64,000 bases of DNA from Ampullaceana balthica (lineage: Eukaryota > Mollusca > Gastropoda > Lymnaeidae), in contig CALYLW010000041.1 of the NCBI GenBank assembly GCA_944989445.1, forward strand, positions 3,198,454-3,262,453, given 5' to 3'. Under the pieces are notes generated by a model that worked only from the letters and a program-made list of their open reading frames with translations, made no database searches and was not told the origin of the DNA. Both the position numbers and the translations under genes were made by a program. This document shows, one piece after another, positions 22,701 through 33,413 of this stretch. Within the stretch, counting starts at the first letter, position 1, and every line of letters begins with the position of its first letter.

Positions 22701-23911
22701 GTATTGGAATTAATAATAGCTAACCTCGTTTTCTATCATTAATATTGTTAAATAGAAATTGACGTTTCGTATAATATTAATGAGTTTCTACATGATGTTT
22801 CCTATTTTCTTATAAAAAACCCAACAAAATTAATCATAACAAATGATACGATAAAAACCTTTATTATATGTTTGACCACTTTGCTCTGCTTATTTTGTTT
22901 TTGATATCGAAATTCCAATCGCAAACCATTTTGTTAGCGTTAACCATTGGCCTTCACTAAGATATAAATGCATGATGTTCACACCAAAAAGGGAGATACT
23001 GTGTTTGAATGCAACCATTTCACTAGTGCTATCGTTCAACTAAAACGTCTTTATTTCATTTTTATCTGTCGTTGAAGCTAACTAAATGTTGCAATATACG
23101 CCTACATACCTACTGGAGATAATGTTTAAATATGAATGTTTGTTCACATTAATTACCCATTCGTTGTCCCCTAAGAAATGTATACGTTCATATAGTATGG
23201 GGAGGGGAAAAGGTGAAAATATATTGTAGAAGTGTGATTAATATTTTAAAAATCGAATCCAATTAAAGAATGGGCAGAAATCCCTCTAGCAATGTTTGTT
23301 TAAACTTTTGTTAAAATATAATACATATATTTTATATCCAGTATATCCAGGCGGCTGGATAGCGAAGTCTGTCGTGCGCTCACCTCACAAAGCTGAGGAG
23401 CTATAGATACCAATATTGGGAGTAAAATATTTTTTAAGTCCGCACGATGAGATGGTTACCCATAAATTAATGAACTTTTTTATAATATATATAAGGTTTT
23501 TTTTATTGGAAGAACTACCATTTGATAGTTACTATAGTTTATGTGCCTATAAAACAGTAGGAACTGTTAGCAACGTTAAGGTGTTGAACTAGCTTGTCTA
23601 ATGGCTCCCAATAAAAAATGACCATTCGACCTTACAGAATAACGAGGTACCAAAGTTATGTCTACATTTTGGTATCAACAGACAATCACCTAGGGTCAAC
23701 CTATTTTTAAGCTTTTGTGTATGGAAAAGCGGAATTAACCTTAACCTTATAGTTTTAGGCTATGTTTTCCGACTACTGTTTTAATAGGCACATCAATATA
23801 ATACATTATTATAACCTTAGTATTTGATTTACCGATCACTGAGCTTGACAGCAGTAGAAAGAGAACACGTACTAAAGTGCCACAATGGACTTGGGCAATT
23901 GCTTCCTCCAT
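13513..23911 (-). CDS. Gene A: shorter IgSF transmembrane receptor with ITIM/ITSM-like tail (10 exons)
   Basis: Ten minus-strand exons run from a signal-peptide exon to a stop. Order: signal peptide, A-type split Ig-like domain (22373-22503 and 21821-21956/21987), a cysteine-free exon (20929-21099), I-set-like domain (20364-20489 and 19889-20015), stalk (19122-19241), transmembrane helix (15094-15213), two tail exons. Phases agree with gene B at every homologous border. Two places need one base fewer in an AAAA run to keep frame (near 21964-21967 and 20434-20437). The first can be avoided by a downstream acceptor; the second cannot by any good splice site I see. So this copy is either a young pseudogene or contains consensus errors. 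The tail pairs LVYVSV with TNYTEI, 28 residues apart. Function as an inhibitory receptor is inferred. Confidence 0.7.
14434..14495 (-). CDS. Gene A tail exon, YNN motif
   Basis: Acceptor ttttgctag/AAAATGCC, donor TTG/GTAAGA, 62 bases, phase 1 to 0. It codes ENAHKEHLKSNNVYNNDVGLL. VYNN matches CVYNNL of gene B exon T3, with the same phases, and fits the Y-x-N SH2-binding pattern. Gene A lacks counterparts of gene B exons T1 and T2. Confidence 0.78.
15094..15213 (-). CDS. Gene A exon: transmembrane helix
   Basis: Acceptor cataccag/AATCCTC, donor GTCG/GTGTGT, 120 bases, phase 1 to 1. The helix runs STLWILVTIIISISS, LAILVMVTM, followed by DLWRRHNNVQKPV. The RR and Q-P-V end correspond to RRRLRSQPVSLNV in gene B. 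Failure to splice would add 17 residues and stop at a TAA, giving a tail without tyrosine motifs of ITIM type. Confidence 0.85.
15845..16256. mobile_element. Probable hAT-like element
   Basis: Left end CAGGGTTGTGCAATGGAGCC and reversed right end CAGGAGTGTTCAATTGCTTT match at most of the first 14 bases. No clean target duplication was seen. A (TG)n run follows the left end at 15894-15912. Confidence 0.45.
16369..16420 (+). repeat. R1 repeat stub
   Basis: Acatgtggaagaaaatcagtagccctgagcctagtgctct is the first 40 bases of R1; nothing further matches. Confidence 0.6.
16569..17282. mobile_element. Tigger/pogo-like non-autonomous element
   Basis: The 714-base element has terminal inverted repeats CAGTAACATTCCGATAATCC and, reversed from the other end, CAGTAAAAGTCCGATAATCC, flanked by TA on both sides (16567-16568, 17283-17284). 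TIR and TA duplication are those of the pogo/Tigger branch of Tc1/mariner. No transposase frame is seen. Confidence 0.85.
17345..18975 (+). mobile_element. Dead CR1/L2-type LINE, reverse transcriptase fragment
   Basis: Broken frames give successive reverse-transcriptase blocks: EVKAVILKSKPTSCFLDP, then SPNQLAYRPSHCTETTL, LLDLRAAFDTIVHQTLL, LAWFQSYLSNRSQ, YGVPQCSI with TAG where the family has a leucine, FAD with the second aspartate lost to a small deletion, TQLYTHTDPSD, KLKLNDDKTEALLF, NLGYIISD, ARMDYCNSLLSG, HWLPIQDRIDYKLAVL and PSRQLRSS. These are the palm and thumb of a CR1/L2-superfamily non-LTR element. It is 5'-truncated, with no endonuclease, and lies in the gene A intron next to a Tigger-like element. 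Confidence 0.9.
19122..19241 (-). CDS. Gene A exon: cysteine-bearing membrane-proximal stalk
   Basis: Acceptor ccttttag/GCAACGG, donor AAAG/GTTTGG, 120 bases, phase 1 to 1. It codes CNGEYCYDITTNINDIED, ENISCVKC and LMEYGVRKG, with four cysteines in 40 residues. It stands where gene B has its FN3 domain but shows no FN3 tryptophan or tyrosine. I do not recognise the fold; disulphide dimerisation is possible. Confidence 0.7.
19889..20015 (-). CDS. Gene A exon D2b: second half of I-set-like domain
   Basis: Acceptor tttttcag/ATTCAGC, donor ACAT/GTTAGT, 127 bases, phase 0 to 1, identical in length to D6b of gene B. It reads IQRYKINQTQMPDLN, then YTGTYICLASSYLN with the G-x-Y-x-C motif, ending QDIEFNLT. 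It is intact. Confidence 0.85.
20364..20489 (-). pseudogene. Gene A exon D2a: first half of I-set-like domain, frameshifted
   Basis: Acceptor tttcaatag/GCCAACC and strong donor AACA/GTGAGT give 126 bases, one more than phase 1 to 0 allows. The first frame reads QPKVDFDQVPCLLVANE; the frame agreeing with the donor reads VEHSLILWCNSTQ and LKLHKNST, which matches the strand-B region of gene C (LTMWCNVTG). The switch falls at the AAAA at 20434-20437. The single-base shift means either decay or a homopolymer error in the assembly. Confidence 0.65.
20929..21099 (-). CDS. Gene A cysteine-free acidic exon with a tyrosine motif
   Basis: Acceptor ttcgtag/AGCAACC, donor ACAG/GTAATC, 171 bases, phase 1 to 1, so it can be included or skipped without frame change. 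It codes EQPKIAQRSTVSNSQ, DDEGHVDVTEHYNIVHSS and TQSDRDDAIQDLTG. There is no cysteine, no hydrophobic core and no Ig pattern. The composition looks like a cytoplasmic tail (TEHYNIV, acidic, serine/threonine-rich), yet by position it sits in the ectodomain, ahead of the transmembrane exon. It may be a linker, or an exon moved in from another family member. I recognise no domain. Confidence 0.6.
21595..21650 (-). repeat. Truncated retroelement tail with (ATG/ATC)n end
   Basis: Gatgatgatgatg followed by ccatgacggactatggggca; the reverse complement has the same cacttgcc.cata..ccgtcatgg core as 51309-51366, which ends in (TTA)n. These are two truncated 3' tails of one retroelement family. Confidence 0.55.
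21821..21987 (-). CDS. Gene A exon D1b: second half of A-type domain, start ambiguous or frameshifted
   Basis: Donor GTAG/GTACGC. From the upstream acceptor (tttag/ATGACTG, 21987) the exon is 167 bases, one too many for phase 0 to 1; removing one A from the AAAA at 21964-21967 would restore frame. From a weaker acceptor (tacccag/ACTGATT, 21956) it is 136 bases and open. The clear part reads TDLGESLCNTSIHNP, FHVIQLNIQRF and GRVQFTV. It aligns with D5b of gene B, which is longer before its cysteine and so favours the upstream start. Confidence 0.7.
22373..22503 (-). CDS. Gene A exon D1a: first half of an A-type split Ig-like domain
   Basis: Acceptor gattacag/CAGAATC, donor GTAACT/GTAAGA, 131 bases, phase 1 to 0: the same length and phases as D5a of gene B. 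It codes NCSYKFMNNDVVIACSV and then LECEWRHWF, which carries the A-type C-x-x-x-F, V-x-I-x-C and C-x-W signature. Confidence 0.85.
23345..23435 (+). repeat. Possible SINE-like fragment
   Basis: Ggcggctggatagcgaagtc, then gtgcgctcacctcacaaagc and tgaggagc resemble a tRNA-derived arm pattern, but the B box is not clean. Confidence 0.3.
23833..23911 (-). CDS. Gene A exon 1: start codon and signal peptide
   Basis: The ATG is at 23909-23911, donor GATCG/GTAAAT, 79 bases ending in phase 1. It codes MEEAIAQVHCGTLVR followed by a hydrophobic core VLFLLLSSSVI, a typical secretory signal. Splicing to 22503 gives VIAESTMANC, so cleavage probably falls near the exon border. The context before ATG (tttta) is a weak Kozak; the base after it is G. 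This is the only signal-peptide exon found in the window. Confidence 0.75.
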
Positions 23912-26598
23912 TAAAAACAATCTGTAGATTGCATAAAAATTATGAAATATAATTCAATTAACAACGCTCATTCTGTATTTAAGCATTACATTTAAATCGT
24001 AGAAAATGCATCCTTAGATTACCAGATTTTATGATGCCACAAGGATGTAACCTGACAATTTACATTCCTGTACAGTCATTCAAACAGTTGTTTAGCATGT
24101 GGTGTATAATGTCCTAATGTGTTTTTCATATCCCAGAGTAGAACAAATTGAATTAATATCTGACACGCCGTTACTCTTAGAAAACAAATGCGATCGTATA
24201 TAGTATACAAATGATTAAATTGTACATAGAGTTAATGAACAGACAAATGTAAATTTACTAATCTCAAAGGATTGTGTTGATTATAACGGGCAATGCAAAG
24301 TGAAAGTGTTTGCACCTGTTGCGTGTCTTAAGCATTTCGAAAATTTGTGGCACACGACAATCTAAAACATTCGGAATAAAGTCTTTTTTAAATTTATCTT
24401 TTCTATAATAAAATATATAATCAAAAGACTGACTCTGGAAAGATATTTAAAAAGAAACCAAAACACATTTTAATGGGTAATATTTTTGGTGGGTAATCTC
24501 ATATAACCTTGATATGTTAAGTCCTAAATAATTTTCTTTTAAGAAAATTTTAAAGAAAATTTAACTTTGTTTTGAGTAAAAGAGCATTTGATGCAATAAT
24601 TGTGAAAAATTAAAATTTTAATTGTGAAATTATGCAGTGGAGTATCTGGAGCAAGCAAAGGGTAGTACAGTGTACAAATTAGAATGGTTCAAATTACTTA
24701 ACTGCCAGCCGTGATTCTTCTCGCGCCGTCGACATTGTAATTTTGTGGCTATAACTAAACTCACTAAGCGCCTTTATTTACTTTTTGTGGAAGCGCGCAG
24801 TAACGCCTCTGACTCTATCAAGAGACAAACACTTTGTGCAATACAATATTTATATTTTTCCCGAGAAATAGTAAAAGTTAAAAAAATAATAGTGGTTCCC
24901 TTCAAAAACTGTATGTATATTATATCATGAAATTCTCAAAACTTGTCGGTAATGTAACATTTCAGACAACGCCTTTTATTTCGATCTGTAAAAGCTTGTA
25001 TTTTGCTATTTTTAGTCCTTCAGGGTGGGGAATATCTGGAACCATGTAGCGGCCCGCCCGTGCGCCGAGGGAACACTTGTTAGTTAGTAGTTCTGAGTTT
25101 AATGGGAAAATAGTATTCCCCAGAAATAGACCAAAAACTAAAGAGAGGTATTTCAAACTAGACTGTTAGATATTTCTGTCGTTGAGATTGAAATATTTCA
25201 AAGGCTTTGTTACAAAAGGGGTTTAAATTATTTTTTAAAAACATAAAATAAAGTGTGTTACTGACCTTGTCAGGAAAAACTAAATTTGAATCCAGGTTTA
25301 TAATAAGAGTAAGTTTAACTTCTTTGTTGTAACAGTATTTTTTTGTTGTTGTTAAATATCACTAAAACATACATACACCCAAAGGGGAAGTGATAAGTTA
25401 ATCATTAATGTAATTTTCTAAAAAGAGTAAAAATTCCTGGAAACGATTAATGACAAATGGTTGTTTCTAAGAAAGGTATAGCGTGATTGTGGACAAGTAG
25501 GTCAAAGGGGGGGGGCAATGGGTTTTTCCCTCTCTTCATTAAGAAAAAATATAATATGTACTATACAAAACCGATATCGAAAGCATTTTTCAAGTCCAGA
25601 GTTTACAAATATTCTGAACAACCTATTGTCAAAAAGAGGAAGGAGTAGTTGAAGACACCCCCTAACAAAATGACAAAAAAGTAACAGACTTAATTGTTGT
25701 TTTAAATTTCGGCCATCATGACACATATTATATGCGTGGGCATCTACTTAAGTGTACTGTTAAAGTTGTTGATGAGTACGCTGATAACTTGTGCAAAGTA
25801 AATACTCATAGAAAAATTTTTGAAAAACAAATGCTCTGGGGTCAAGTAAAAAGGGATATAGTGGGAAGGTTGGTGACAAATTTCAAAATGCTCACAGTAG
25901 GGTTTAAGCGAATGTATTCACATTATCAATAAGTTTTAAATTTATTAGGTCAAATTAACTAGATTCAATTACTTTAAAGTATGCTAATTAAAAACACACA
26001 AACAGGTTACTAGTTAAAGCTAATCATATACAGTTTTTAACAATCTATTTATGGTTTCTTAGAGAAAAACACAAAATAAAGAAAAAAACATTGGATTATT
26101 TTGTCACAATTTAAAGAAAGCAATCAGTAATGTCTTAGATGTGTGTAAAATACTTTATATTGAATTAAATAAACAGCTATGTGCGTGAACCACCAGGATT
26201 GTAAGCCCATACGTTGACAAAAGCACGATTATTGAACATGTCTAATATCATTGACACTTTGAAAAGTATATTTACATTGGACTCTGTGAATGACTTCATC
26301 ACATTATATAAGTCCTGTCCGCGTCTCTCATAGTTCTCTTTGTGTTTCATTTGGAGAAAGTTCTCCTTTATTTACTTGGGATATTCTATTGAATTTCTTT
26401 TTTTTTGTACTCCTTAGATGCCACTCAGATATTTTAAAGGTATTACAGCCTAGAAAATCTAATATTAAACTGAGCTCTCCGATATGTCTATAATCATCCT
26501 AATAGAGCACTTCTATTTATATCACATTTCATTTAGGTAATTCTCGCAATATTTAGAAGGATGGATTTTCTTTAAAAAATCAAAGCGCTGCTTTTGTT

Positions 26599-27059
26599 AA
26601 ATCCTTTATATTAACTCGTGGTGTCTGCGGCCGACCGACCGACCGACCGACCTTGTCGCCAAAACTTTTGATCGATTTTTAACCCACTTGCTCGCAAGAT
26701 AGCGAGCTGAAATTATGCAGGCAGTTTTGTACCAATGATAAAAACAATGTTTCAAAATTTCAGATCGATCGCATGTACCGTAATTAAATTATTGATTTTT
26801 TAGATTATTTTATTTATTCCTATGTATCATGCTATTTTTTGAGATAGAGCGTCGCGGTGCGTATTATATTGAACAACCTTTCTGTCGCGCAATAAGGTGC
26901 GTATTTTATTGACAGCTCTTTTTATAAACATATTCCTGATCGGTGCGCATTATATTAAACATGTTTTACGACACAACTGCAATTTTGTATTTCTGGATGG
27001 TCTGGCGCTGCGTATTATAATGAACATTCTTTTAATTACTTCTTGTACATAAAGGATTT
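26599..27059 (+). repeat. R2 repeat
   Basis: Same borders as 7930-8538; contains (ccga)n at 26629-26651, aaggtgcgtattttattgac and ataatgaacattcttttaat. Noncoding, intergenic between genes A and B. Confidence 0.75.
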
Positions 27060-27829
27060 ATAGTAAAAAACTTGGTTTTTTTACGGGTTTTTCTTATTCT
27101 CGAAATAGAACTAGAAGCTTTTGATTAACATTTAGATAGTCTTGAATATTAAATAGTAAATATTTTCAACAACTTTAATAAATATTTTACAATAATAGTG
27201 TTTGTCTTGTTTAAAAATTGAAACTTAAATTGCGACCTTGTCTACTGGTATGTTCGAATAATTTATTGCAATGTTTTTTCAATCTTGGTGAAAACACAAC
27301 CCAATATAAAAAGGTAACTGTTGACTCCATTGACAATGGCTTCATATCTTCTTTTTATATCATGCTCTTAAATATATACAAAATCTAAAAAAGAAGATCT
27401 TTTTTTCGTCTTGCTATAAGAAAATGGTGTCAACATCGTTACTTCCCTTCAGCCTCACTAACCCTCGCTACGCCCTCGTATATATGTTATATGGAGATGC
27501 ATCTCAAAAGCGATCTAAGAGTATTGGGGTTCTCAAAACGATGCAGCTACATCCCGAACTCTTTACGACTTTCTCTGTATGATGCTATAGTCCACGTGGT
27601 TCATCGTGTATTTTTGTATATATGTATGTATATATGATGTTATAATTATGATAGTTTCCTGAGAAGGAAAAGTGAGAAAAAGATGATTGAAAGCGCATGA
27701 CATTATATATGTATCTATTTATTTGTTTATTTTTTATGCACTTATGTATATTTAGCACACCATGTGAAGGCAAGGTCATGTTTTTTTACTGGCTTTTGTC
27801 GGAATAGTTTGAATTGATATGACACATTA

Positions 27830-28165
27830 TATTACGGCGTATGAAACACCCTTTTAAACCCTAAAATATTTTCAAAAGTCCGAGGTTGTCTTATACGCCG
27901 GGCATTTTCTTATCGTACCTGTGTCTGTACGTAAAGTACAACAACAGTACCGTAATACAGTACAGTATACAAATGGCTGACAGTCAAGATCCCATCATGT
28001 CTCCACCAGCATGAAGAAATAAATATGAAGCCAGTTTCAAACTTAAAGTAAGTTGGAAGAGGTGTGGTCTCATACAGGTGAAAATAACTTAAAACCTATT
28101 TTTAAACAAGAAAAGTAGGGTGGTCTTCTTATACGCCCAGGCGTCCAATATGACGGAATGTACCG
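27830..28165. mobile_element. Possible degraded DNA transposon
   Basis: ATTACGGCGTATGAAAC at the left and GACGGAATGTACCGTAAT at the right form a loose inverted pair, and TTATACGCC(G/C)GG motifs in opposite settings lie inside. Too degraded to assign to a family. Confidence 0.35.
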
Positions 28166-28864
28166 TAATCTAATCCTCGTTAATCTAATTCTAATCCATC
28201 ATCTTGGACTCACTTCTCAATCTACTTTGTAGTAAGTTTTGCACAGGTTTCATAAATTTTAAGTCACATGTGATTTGCACCAACTTACTTTAAAGGACAA
28301 AAATCCGATAACACTAAGGCACGTTTAAATTTTAACAGAGAACTCAGGCTGTTTATTCCTTTAAAATACTAACATAAAAATAATAAATGGCCTGCATATT
28401 TTTTAATATAAAATTATCAAGGTAATATATAATTCTCGTATCAAAGCGAGAACCGCTATGTATCTTGTAAGTAAAATCTAGTGCAATTTTAAGAGGATAA
28501 GTATAGCTACTTTAATGAATAAACTGGGTCATGAGTTCATTTAAAATTAGTCAAATGACTTCCTCATTTATCGTTTCAGAGATACTTTTAATTTACTGAC
28601 CATTTTGTCATCCACTATCAATAATCTTTATCCTACTTTCGTTGTTTGGAAATATTCAAAAGTATACCTAAGTTATGGGACACGTCGATAAAGCTTTTGT
28701 CTCCAATATGAGGTAGATGAAAACTACCCATGTCATTGATGTTTGATAAATTGAATATTTAAAAAAAAAGAAATTAGGGTTCATGAATTATTTTTTTATT
28801 TAAGAAGAATTGTTAATCACCCAACCTATTGTTAGTATTTCTTGGTGATTTAAGTCGTCTAATT

Positions 28865-29047
28865 CAGTGCTTCTAAAACTTTTAGTATGGCGGACCGGCA
28901 GGAATTTTTCCATTGCACCAGAAACCGGTGCACTATTTTCCCTGCACTGACATTTTTTTCTGTGCTTTTTTGATAACTTCTGCGGACCGACAGCGGATGG
29001 CCCACGGACCGGCACTGGTCAGCGGACCACCTCTTTGAGAAGCACTG
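28865..29047. mobile_element. hAT MITE with perfect 8-bp target duplication
   Basis: The 183-base element begins CAGTGCTTCTAAAACTT and ends CTTTGAGAAGCACTG, bounded by GTCTAATT at 28857-28864 and 29048-29055. Eight-base duplications and CAGTG ends identify hAT. About 80 bases match the reverse complement of 2480-2561. Confidence 0.92.
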
Positions 29048-29371
29048 GTCTAATTAACTGTTAACATAATATCAGTACATAAAAATGTATTCTTTTTTAT
29101 CTACTTATAACCACCATCAGAGTATGTTGTTTCTAGAAATATGTGATTAAAAATCAAAGTTAATTACCGTTATATGTCAATAACTGTATCCAGTAAAATA
29201 CCATACGTGATCGAAAGGATATGAGCAAAATTATATATAATTTTTTCAAAGGCAAAATTGAAAGAAGTATTAACACTTGTTTTTATTATTTTTTTTTCCT
29301 TTAATAAGAACTAAAATGTATTTATTTAAAAAATGTTATGGAAGCAAATACAAATTATGATTTCACATTCA

Positions 29372-29392
29372 TAATAATAATAATAATAAATT
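29372..29392. repeat. (ATA)n microsatellite at LINE tail
   Basis: About seven units of ATA, forming the 3' tail of the minus-strand LINE. Confidence 0.9.
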
Positions 29393-29815
29393 GATTATTT
29401 ATATAGCGCTGTATCCCTGTAAGGAACTGGGCTCACAGCGCTTTACATGAAAGAAATAATATACCTATAAATATTAAATTAACTTTCATATCATAACAAA
29501 CACAAAAATTACAGTACATTATACATAAGCTACGTTAATCATTTACAAGAAATGTTGTTTCATTAATTTTGAAAATAAATGTTGAAAAGATGTGTCTTAA
29601 GTGCAGTCTTGAAGGACTTGGTTGTTTGAATACTACGTATGTGAAATGGTAGAGAATTCCATTGTTTGGCTGCACAAAAAGAGAACGACCTTTCACCAAA
29701 TGTTTTGGTGCGTGTCTTAGGATTAAAGCACACAAATAAATCTATTAACGTATATATACGACGCAATTTCAATCTAAATATAGATTTTATTTTACTTAAA
29801 ATATAGAAAGCATTC
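29373..29815 (-). mobile_element. 3' end of the same L2-type LINE family with microsatellite tail
   Basis: Minus-strand frame PKTRTKTFGERSFSFCAAKQ, WNSLPFHIR and KTHLFNIYF is nearly identical to the C-terminus at 18880-18945. It is followed by a 3' untranslated part containing GCGCTTTACATG-type and AGCGCTATATAAATAA sequence and a (TTA)n tail at 29373-29391, the standard end of L2-clade elements. Confidence 0.85.
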
Positions 29816-30238
29816 AAATCTCAAACAATTTTAATTATCATTTTTGAGATGACAGTGAAACTCTAAAATCTAAAAGATATTACCGTAACATCAAGATTCA
29901 AGATTTAGCTTTCCTCTTAGTTAAAGTTTTCAGATTCCGAATACATTACGAATTATTAGGGCAAGGAATATATAATAGTTTCATGTCTAATTGCATACAT
30001 AAAAAAAAACATTCGTTTATAAAAAAAATTAAATTCCATCTTTACTGCACATTGAACTATTGCTCCTTTCAGTTAATTTTTAAAAAATGCATACTTTTTC
30101 TTATATAATAAATTGAAGCTGGCGAAAAAGTGCATTTACATGTATATATAGATATATTCTTTTAAAAAATATTTACAAAGAGTTATGAATTAGTAAATGG
30201 AGCTCTAATTTTTTTTAAGGAAAGAAACCTAATCAAAC

Positions 30239-30722
30239 CACATGTGGAAGAAAGTAAGCAGCCCCGAGCCTTGTGCTCTTCATGGGTCTGCCCGGAACCC
30301 CCCAACCCCAGCCACCCTATCCCCTCCGCCAAGGCAACCTAGCAGCTGGGAACCCCCAACCCCCCCCCCGGAAGGTTCGCTTCTGAAGCAGCCACCTGGG
30401 CAGGGTCCAAATGGCTCAAACTAAAAGTGACCTCAAATCTAGGGGCGTAATTTTCCTACTTCGATACAACCTCGGCATTAGAGTCTTTAGGGTTAAGGAC
30501 TGCCGCTGGGGAGGTGGGGGTGGGGGGATCATCAATGGCCTACCTAGGGTGTTACCCCCACTGGAAGGTTTCCTCAGACATGATGCCCGCTAGTTCTTCA
30601 CAGCACCTTTTGCTACTTTGTAATGGCGCTCCTGGTCCTAAGCCAGTACCGCTAACTGTCGTTAGCTACTGAAGGGACGGAAACGTTCGCTTCGGATAAC
30701 GCGACCCTCAGCGGATGCATTG
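30239..30722 (+). repeat. R1 dispersed repeat, copy 1
   Basis: It begins CACATGTGGAAGAAA and carries cctaccta-gggtgt.ac.cccactggaaggtttcctcag and a late gggacggaaacgttcgcttc block. It is shared with 47330-48021 (reverse), 58829-59465 and the stub at 16369. It is GC-rich against an AT-rich background. No terminal inverted repeats or coding frame; class unknown. Confidence 0.75.
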
Positions 30723-31127
30723 AAAGGAAATAAATTGGATGCACTTATAATTTTACTCTTGAAAAAAAATATTTGAATGATTATTTTTATTATATTGCAT
30801 TTTTAATACAATGAAATTAATCAACAAAGTAAGAAAAGGTATAAAACCGATTTCATATATTTGATTGAACATGCATTTATATTGAAAAGAAAAATGCTTA
30901 CATTTTTAATAATCATATTTTAGTTAAAATCGTAAGTTATATGATAATCATATCATTAAAAGCTACGTACGTATGTTTAGAATGATATAAATATAATTTT
31001 GTTCAATTTTTAGCGGCAAATTACACATGCTTTTAATCATAGGTTCTTTTAATTAAAAAAAAATAATTAGAAACCAATTTACAGATTGTGAGAATATATC
31101 GAGTAATACGCAGGCCATGCATGTAGT

Positions 31128-32544
31128 CAGAGGCGTAACTAGGTTTTTGGCGCCCTTGGCTAATTTTTTTTTGGCGCCCTTGATAAATTGACAAGTTTCA
31201 GCTTTGTGATTTTTTAATTTGTTAGAAAAAATAATTGAATTTCTCTTATTTTATTTATGACAATAATTACGTAGTCTGACCGTGACGGTCATAAATATAA
31301 AAAATGCTTAAGACAGGAACAATACTAATTTGCAGTTTATTATTTACTAAATAATACCAAATAAATTGGTGGATAAAAAGGGATATTGTTGCGTTAATAA
31401 AGAATACAGAAAAACTTGAAGTAACGTGTATTATAAATAAAAACAATAATGTCAATGTATCATACTCATTATCTCATACATAACGATAGAAACTCACAAT
31501 TAAAAGTAATTTTAAGTAACACTCCACCGACTACAGCTAAGCACTTCTGTTAGCTAACGTATTGGTGTGTTGCTAATACAGTCCGACCTCTCTAAGTCGA
31601 ACTCAAGGTGGGGAAAAATAGACTTACGGAGTTTTCGAGTTATAGTCACAGATTAATCAAGGACTATTTTGATTTTGAGAGGGGGGGGGGCTGCCATAGC
31701 GGCTAGAAGGCAGGAAAGGAAAGAGAGGCGGTGATGTTTCATATGAAAGGAGCCAAATTGCTTTGACATACCGACACAAGCCCCTGAGAGGAGACACCTT
31801 CCCTCCCCTCCCCCACTTTACTCCCTCAACAATGGGATGGGGATAGCAATATTTTTCTTTTTAAAAGAAAGACTGTAAAATCATATTGACATTTGTATGA
31901 TAAGAAGCCCCGCAAAGGCAACAAACACAAAAAAAAACATTATAAGGTTTTAAAAGAAATATATTTAAATATAATTAATAATTCACTTTTTTGTTATCGA
32001 GGATAAAAGTGAAATACAGTCGGACCTCGCTAAATCGAACTTCCTTAAGTCTAAAACCTCCATATATTTAATTAATTGTTAGGTCCCGGCCAAATTCCAT
32101 AAGACTAATGTATTTTAGATCTCCATAGGTCCGTGATTTTTTGCTTTCAACCTCTCTTAGTCGAATTTTCCAGGGCGTTTGTTTATTATTCTGGAGTGAC
32201 ATTTCATAACACGTGTTCCGTAGAGCCACGTAACTGGGCGTAAAATCTTATCTTAGTGCATTCCACGACGGATTAAGCGACCCTTGCAAGTACAAAAATG
32301 ACAAAGGCAAGAAAAAGGAGTGTTAACTAATTCGCTGTATGCTGCGACTCTCTTTAAAAAGAAAAATATTACTCCCCCCTAACTCAAAAACTCAAAAAAA
32401 ATTTTCGGGTACTTTTGAGTTCGACTTAGAGAAGTCCGGCTGTATTTATTTAAATACAAATTTATAAATTAGAGATTAAGTGGCGCCCTTTTGAGCTGGC
32501 GCCCTTGGCAACTGCCCCGATGCCAACCCGTTGTTACGCCACTG
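31128..32544. mobile_element. Composite: CAGAGGCGTAAC-ended element with nested pogo-like MITEs
   Basis: The outer ends CAGAGGCGTAACTAGG and reversed CAGTGGCGTAACAACGG enclose 1417 bases, with GGCGCCCTTG motifs just inside both. Inside lie the Tigger-like sequences at 31579 and 32017-32442. No target duplication is clear for the outer element. Confidence 0.6.
31579..32442. mobile_element. Tigger/pogo-like MITEs, one inside or abutting another
   Basis: Left ends CAGTCCGACCTCTCTAAGTC at 31579 and CAGTCGGACCTCGCTAAATC at 32017 both follow TA; the shared right end GACTTAGAGAAGTCCGGCTG (reversed CAGCCGGACTTCTCTAAGTC) precedes TA at 32443. Either one 864-base element with a duplicated terminus, or a 426-base MITE in a truncated copy. 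Confidence 0.75.
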
Positions 32545-33413
32545 AGTGTATTTGATAAAAATACAACTTAATAATTTTAAAAAGAAAAGTAATTATTAAA
32601 ATTACAAATTAATCTTAAAAAAAAATAAAACAGCAAATATGAGAAACGATTTTAAATGCCTACAATATAGGAATTATGCCAGATGTGTGAAGAGTGCATA
32701 GAGTCAGATATATACTTCCGGGATTGTCTGAGACAATGCGGCTCAGTTCACAAATAACTAACCTAGATTAACCACTGCGTAAATTTAATGGTTTGTTAAA
32801 ACATTGATACTTTGGATTTGAAGAGCTGAGTTTAATTTCCAGCTAAATATATTAAGACCACAAGGAAAGAGATGAATCTGTGACATTTTTTAAATTGTGT
32901 AGTAGTTATAACAGACAGAGGGTCAAATAGACATTTGTGAATAAGGTTTTATGGGAAATTAACGTATCTAAACACTATACATCGTGTGTTTTATTTATAA
33001 ATGAAGAACATATGTTGTTCTGAACTTTAAAACTATAATCTCTAAAAAATTAAAATTAAAAAAATGTCACATAACCCTGTCTTCCCTGGAGGTCTTCATA
33101 AGGATTCGATTAGAATACACGACACGTTAATTATACGTTGCATTGACACATTAAAAAATATAAAAATCATCTCTTCTGTTAGGTCATTGATAACATTCAG
33201 GTATACTCTTTACACTTGGCGCCATGTAGTAAATAAAGAGTTTAATTTGAAGAGAGAATCTGAAGCAGAATCAAAGTGGGGGTTGCATTTTATGCATTTT
33301 AAATTGAGGAGATGAATAAAAAAAAATAATTTAAATACAAATTAGTGGTTAACCTAACATTGGAGTAAATTAAACAACCCAGTAAAAACAAATTTTTTGA
33401 CATAAATCCCTTG

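Noticed and set aside
26629..26651. (CCGA)n as a CRISPR-like or regulatory repeat
   Set aside because: It is a simple tetranucleotide run within repeat R2; nothing in this eukaryotic window resembles a CRISPR array.
30242..30593. Proline- and glycine-rich frames
   Set aside because: They lie in repeat R1 and are not conserved in its other copies.
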